A model generated the notes under the pieces. It was not told the DNA's origin. It made no database searches and worked only from the letters and a program-made list of their open reading frames with translations. Both the position numbers and the translations under genes were made by a program. This document shows, in pieces, positions 12,969 through 15,901 of a stretch of DNA of 15,901 nt; the first letter of the stretch is position 1; every line of letters begins with the position of its first letter. This DNA is from Phycisphaerae bacterium (GTDB lineage: Bacteria; Planctomycetota; Phycisphaerae; JAAYCJ01): NCBI GenBank assembly GCA_012514125.1, contig JAAZAW010000026.1, positions 1 to 15,901 of the forward strand, given 5' to 3'.

Positions 12969-15578
12969 ATGCGAAAGCAATTGGGTGGTGTTTTGATCCT
13001 GTCGTGTTTTTTTCTGGTGATGAATGTTATGGTGGTGTTGGGCGCGGAGAGAACGCCTACGCCGGCGGAGAAGTTGACGGTTTTTTTGCCTGAGGAGATG
13101 CTGGGATTTATTGCGACGAGCGGCGGGGATTATCTGAAGGAACCCTTTGAACGGAGCAGTCTGGGGAAGGTTTGGGCTGAGCCTAGTGTGCAGGAATTTT
13201 ATCAGAAGATCAAGACGCAGGTTTTGAAGATATCGAGTGAGGAAATGTGCGACCAGGACGATAAGGCTGGGTTTGACGCATGGCTTGATTTTTCCAAAAC
13301 GGTTTTGAGACGGCCTGTGTTGGTTTGCGTGGCGCAAAAGGCGGGCGAGAATCCGACGTGCGATTCGATTTATGGATTTTTGCTGGTGGAAGGCGGGGAA
13401 CGTAAGGCGGAGATTGAGGCTGTCGCTACGAAGCTGGCTGCGGTCGATTCTGAAGATGAGGAACGGAGCGTGATTACGCTGGGCGGGGTGAAGGTGAATA
13501 GGTCGGTGGGGAAAGATGAGCCGGTGATTTTGTGGGGATGGGTTGGAAACTATTTTGTTTTGAGCGTGAATGATGAGAGAGGGGAGATTTTTGAGCGGGT
13601 GGCAAGGGGGGATGAGGCGAAAGCAGACACGAAGGCGGTGTGGAACAGGGTTCCGGCGACGAATGATTTGGCGATTAAGTATGTGGACTTTCAAAAGATC
13701 GGCAAGCTGGTTGAGGGCGTGAAAGGTGATGATGAAGATTTGAAGGTTGTGAAGGATGTGTTGGATTCGCTTGGGCTTGGCAGTGTTCGGACGATGTCGG
13801 GCCGGGGTGGTTTTTCGGGTCGGGATCTGGTGAGCGATGGGTTGATTGAAATCGCCGGTGAGAGGCGGGGTATTTTTGCGCATTTGAAGACCATTGATTT
13901 GGCGGAGATGGATAAGGTTCCGGCGGATGTGATCAGCGCGTTTGTTTATCGGGTGGATTTCGCGGGGCTTTACGATACGGTCATGGAGGCGATCAAGACG
14001 GCTTCAGAGAAAGAGTATCGGGAAGCGACAGCGACGATTTCTACAATGGAACAAGACGTGGGCATCGAATTTCGGCGGGACTTGGCGGTGAATCTGGAAG
14101 GGACGGTTTCAGGATATGCGATGAAGGGACTTGGGTTTGGATTTTCGCCGGGACAGGCGGTGTATCTATTTAAGCTCAAGGATTCCAAGGCGATGGAAGC
14201 GACGATTTTGAAGCTTGAAAAATATGTGGAGGGAAAAGAGGGACAAGTCGAGATGACGAAACAGGAGGTTGATGGGCGGACGTATCATTTTTTGATGATA
14301 CCGCAGGTCGCGATGATGGGGATGACACCGACGTGGGTGATCGAAGGCGACCGATTGATTTTGGGGACGAATATGCAAGCGGTGAATACGGCATTGGCGA
14401 TGTGGACGAGCACGCAGCCGAGCCAGGTGGCAGGACTCAGAGAGACACCGGAGTTCAAGCAGGTGACGAAAAATTTGCCGAAAGATCTGGTGGGATTTAT
14501 GTATGTGGATCACAAGCAGAACATGCGGCAGACCATGCAGATGATGGGGCAGTTTTGGCCTATGATGACGATGGGGTTGCAGAAAGAGGGGAAGATGAAG
14601 CTGCCGATGATGCTGCCGCCGGCGGAGGACATTGTCAAGCACATGGGGTCTGAGGCGTCTTATTGCTGGTTTGATGGGGACGGATTGCGGACGCACGGGG
14701 AAGGGCCTGTGAATACGAGCAGCATGCAGGCGGCGGCAGTGGCTGTGGGCGCGGCGGTGATGTTGCCGGCGATGGGGAAAGGAAGAGAAGCGGCGAAACG
14801 AGGGGTGTCGGCATCGAATATGCGACAGATTATGCTGGGACTTCATACATATGCTTTGGATAACAACGGAATTTTTCCGGACGATTTAAACGTGCTTATT
14901 GAGAAAGGGATTATTCCTGAGGAAATTTTGAAATCGCCGCTTGCGCCTGCGAGATTTGAGGGAGAGAGTTATATTTATGTGAACGGTCTGGATGCAGATT
15001 GTGATCCGCGATATGTGGTGATTTATGAAAATCCGGCGTATCTATGTGATGGAACAAATGTGGGGCAGTGTGATGCTGCGGTGATGTGGATGAAGCCTGA
15101 AGAGTTTGTGAAAGCGTTGCAGACGACGTATGAGAAATTGGGTAAGCCGATGCCGACGATTGAATTTACCGGGAAAAAATCGCGGAATTGGTTTAACTGG
15201 TGCGAAACGTGTAACGAGCAAAAACCGCTGACGACGAAGCCAAGCAGCCAGCCGACAGGAGTGAATCTTGAAAGAAAGATTCCTTTTAAATGTACCGATA
15301 AAGATTGTGGTGAAAAGGTGTATTACACGATCGGTGAACTTCAGAAGATGCCGCCACCAGGGACAATGGGGCCGATGATGGGACCGATGGTGCTGAAGTG
15401 CCCGAAGTGTAATAATTCCACCTTGACACAAGCGGTGGAATGTCCCAATTGTGGTGAAGTTTTTATTATGAAGATGGATCCGCAAACAAATATTTTTGAT
15501 GACAAGTGTCCGAGTTGTGGGGTAAGTTACGCCAAGGTGTGGCAGGAGAAGTATCGCCTGCAGCACGGCAAGAAATAA
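12969..15578 (+). CDS. Exported protein with pseudopilin-like segment and zinc-ribbon-like C-terminus
   Basis: This 869-residue protein is not one I can name. Residues 1-26 form a signal peptide (hydrophobic core VLILSCFFLVMNVMVVLG, likely cut after VLGA). Residues 27-580 form a large domain with repeated 'predicted value versus threshold' style blocks, seen in planctomycete exported proteins resembling DUF3352; this resemblance is loose. A hydrophobic Ala-rich stretch (585-602) leads into LPAMGKGREAAKR (599-611) and NMRQIMLGLHTYALDNNGIF (617-636), the core of planctomycete pseudopilin-like (type II secretion/DUF1559-type) proteins, here internal. The last 125 residues carry cysteine pairs C745/C748, C775/C780, C811/C814, C825/C828 and C847/C850, suggesting two or three zinc ribbons. 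The ATG at 12969 has AGGGG six nt upstream. Function is unknown; it is probably envelope-located and monocistronic. Confidence 0.8.
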   Translation: MRKQLGGVLILSCFFLVMNVMVVLGAERTPTPAEKLTVFLPEEMLGFIATSGGDYLKEPFERSSLGKVWAEPSVQEFYQKIKTQVLKISSEEMCDQDDKAGFDAWLDFSKTVLRRPVLVCVAQKAGENPTCDSIYGFLLVEGGERKAEIEAVATKLAAVDSEDEERSVITLGGVKVNRSVGKDEPVILWGWVGNYFVLSVNDERGEIFERVARGDEAKADTKAVWNRVPATNDLAIKYVDFQKIGKLVEGVKGDDEDLKVVKDVLDSLGLGSVRTMSGRGGFSGRDLVSDGLIEIAGERRGIFAHLKTIDLAEMDKVPADVISAFVYRVDFAGLYDTVMEAIKTASEKEYREATATISTMEQDVGIEFRRDLAVNLEGTVSGYAMKGLGFGFSPGQAVYLFKLKDSKAMEATILKLEKYVEGKEGQVEMTKQEVDGRTYHFLMIPQVAMMGMTPTWVIEGDRLILGTNMQAVNTALAMWTSTQPSQVAGLRETPEFKQVTKNLPKDLVGFMYVDHKQNMRQTMQMMGQFWPMMTMGLQKEGKMKLPMMLPPAEDIVKHMGSEASYCWFDGDGLRTHGEGPVNTSSMQAAAVAVGAAVMLPAMGKGREAAKRGVSASNMRQIMLGLHTYALDNNGIFPDDLNVLIEKGIIPEEILKSPLAPARFEGESYIYVNGLDADCDPRYVVIYENPAYLCDGTNVGQCDAAVMWMKPEEFVKALQTTYEKLGKPMPTIEFTGKKSRNWFNWCETCNEQKPLTTKPSSQPTGVNLERKIPFKCTDKDCGEKVYYTIGELQKMPPPGTMGPMMGPMVLKCPKCNNSTLTQAVECPNCGEVFIMKMDPQTNIFDDKCPSCGVSYAKVWQEKYRLQHGKK

Positions 15579-15640
15579 AGATAAGAGGAAATAGTTCCTG
15601 GGCCTGAGGAGAATGGAAGTATCATCACAATGAACGTTAT

Positions 15641-15667
15641 GTCGCTTCGACAGGCTCAGCGACCGAA
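15641..15667 (+). repeat. REP-like hairpin repeat, copy 2
   Basis: These 27 bases are identical to 9428-9454, and the preceding GAACGT is shared a few bases upstream. Here the unit is not inside a recognisable MITE: the flanks after GACCGAA differ. It lies between the 869-codon gene and its terminator. Confidence 0.7.
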
Positions 15668-15680
15668 GTTTTACAGCTTG

Positions 15681-15730
15681 AAAACAATCGGCACGGGAGA
15701 GGTTTTCTTTCCTGTGCCGATTGTTTTTTT
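15681..15730 (+). terminator. Strong intrinsic terminator
   Basis: A long stem pairs AAAACAATCGGCAC (15681-15694) with GTGCCGATTGTTTT (15714-15727); the helix extends inward through GGGA/TCCT with one non-Watson-Crick position, closes an 11-nt loop and is followed by a T-run to 15730. It ends the 869-codon gene about 100 bp after its stop. The A-run on the other side could make it work in both directions. Confidence 0.9.
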
Positions 15731-15901
15731 CCCGCCATTTTTCCGCTGTTTTTTAATCGACGATTTATCGAGGGTTTAATACTAATTCCATTTACTTCGT
15801 GCGCGGGGGCTAATGTCACGATATCCCGATTTCGAAGCTCATACTGCCTGAAATAGTTTATTGACATTAAAGTACCGCGCATTCAATAAGTCAATTCCGT
15901 A
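15731..15901. other. Non-coding right edge
   Basis: With the preceding terminator and repeat, the region after 15578 has no supported gene. Promoter-like pairs occur on both strands: minus TTGACT (15894-15889) with TTTAAT (15871-15866) at 17 bp, and plus TTGACA (15861-15866) with CAATAA (15884-15889) at 17 bp. They overlap each other, and neither has a recognised gene, so they are noted only as possibilities. Confidence 0.25.

Noticed and set aside
12948..13883. 311-codon minus-strand frame opposite the large exported protein gene
   Set aside because: The translation is rich in His, Arg, Pro and Leu, as expected for the complement of a coding frame, and the plus frame has a promoter, ribosome site and signal peptide.
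15637..15882. 81-residue minus-strand open frame at the right edge
   Set aside because: It runs through the terminator stem and the hairpin repeat, and its C-terminal SVAEPVEAT is simply the translation of that repeat.
1..15901. CRISPR array, tRNA or rRNA genes
   Set aside because: No regularly spaced repeats with unique spacers, and no tRNA-like or conserved rRNA segments were recognised by eye.

Overview
The window looks like a chromosomal piece of a planctomycete, perhaps of the Phycisphaerae. This is inferred from protein style: a secreted protein carries a pseudopilin-like segment of the form 'LPAMGKGREAAKR...NMRQIMLGLHTYALDNNGIFPDD', common in Planctomycetota, and the exopolysaccharide genes are of the exosortase-associated type. 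No rRNA or tRNA gene was recognised, so placement is tentative.

Region 1 (102-8618, minus strand) is an exopolysaccharide cluster. In transcription order it holds an initiating sugar-phosphate transferase (8618-7962), a 479-bp spacer with several inverted repeats, an outer-membrane polysaccharide export lipoprotein (7482-6619), a Wzz/GumC-like chain-length protein (6617-4968), a CpsD/CapB-type ATPase/tyrosine kinase (4965-3823), a GT4 glycosyltransferase resembling the exosortase-associated family (3738-2524), a Wzx-type flippase (2531-879) and a SAM methyltransferase (824-102). Together they would prime a lipid-linked sugar, extend and flip it, and control polymerisation and export. No polymerase (Wzy) and no second glycosyltransferase lie in the window. 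The wza/wzz/kinase block is packed with gaps of 1-2 bp, each start having its own AGGAG. The kinase-like protein lacks a terminal tyrosine cluster and has an altered Walker A' motif.

Region 2 (8619-9511) is non-coding: a 23-bp near-perfect palindrome upstream of the sugar transferase, an 80-bp block with only 8 G/C, and a 153-bp MITE-like element (9351-9503) with about 30-bp terminal inverted repeats around a hairpin repeat. Related sequence lies at 1-98, so the exopolysaccharide cluster is bracketed by directly oriented repeats.

Region 3 (9512-11626, minus strand) is a housekeeping pair: xseA (exonuclease VII large subunit), with a TATAAT box just 6 nt before its ATG, and a short N-acetylglutamate-synthase-like GNAT acetyltransferase.

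Region 4 (11831-15730, plus strand) holds a cytoplasmic CE7 esterase ending in a clear intrinsic terminator, then a gene with a good sigma-70-like promoter for an 869-residue exported protein. That protein joins a large secreted domain, an internal pseudopilin-like segment and C-terminal CxxC zinc-ribbon-like pairs. A second copy of the hairpin repeat and a strong terminator follow. The last 170 bp hold no supported gene.
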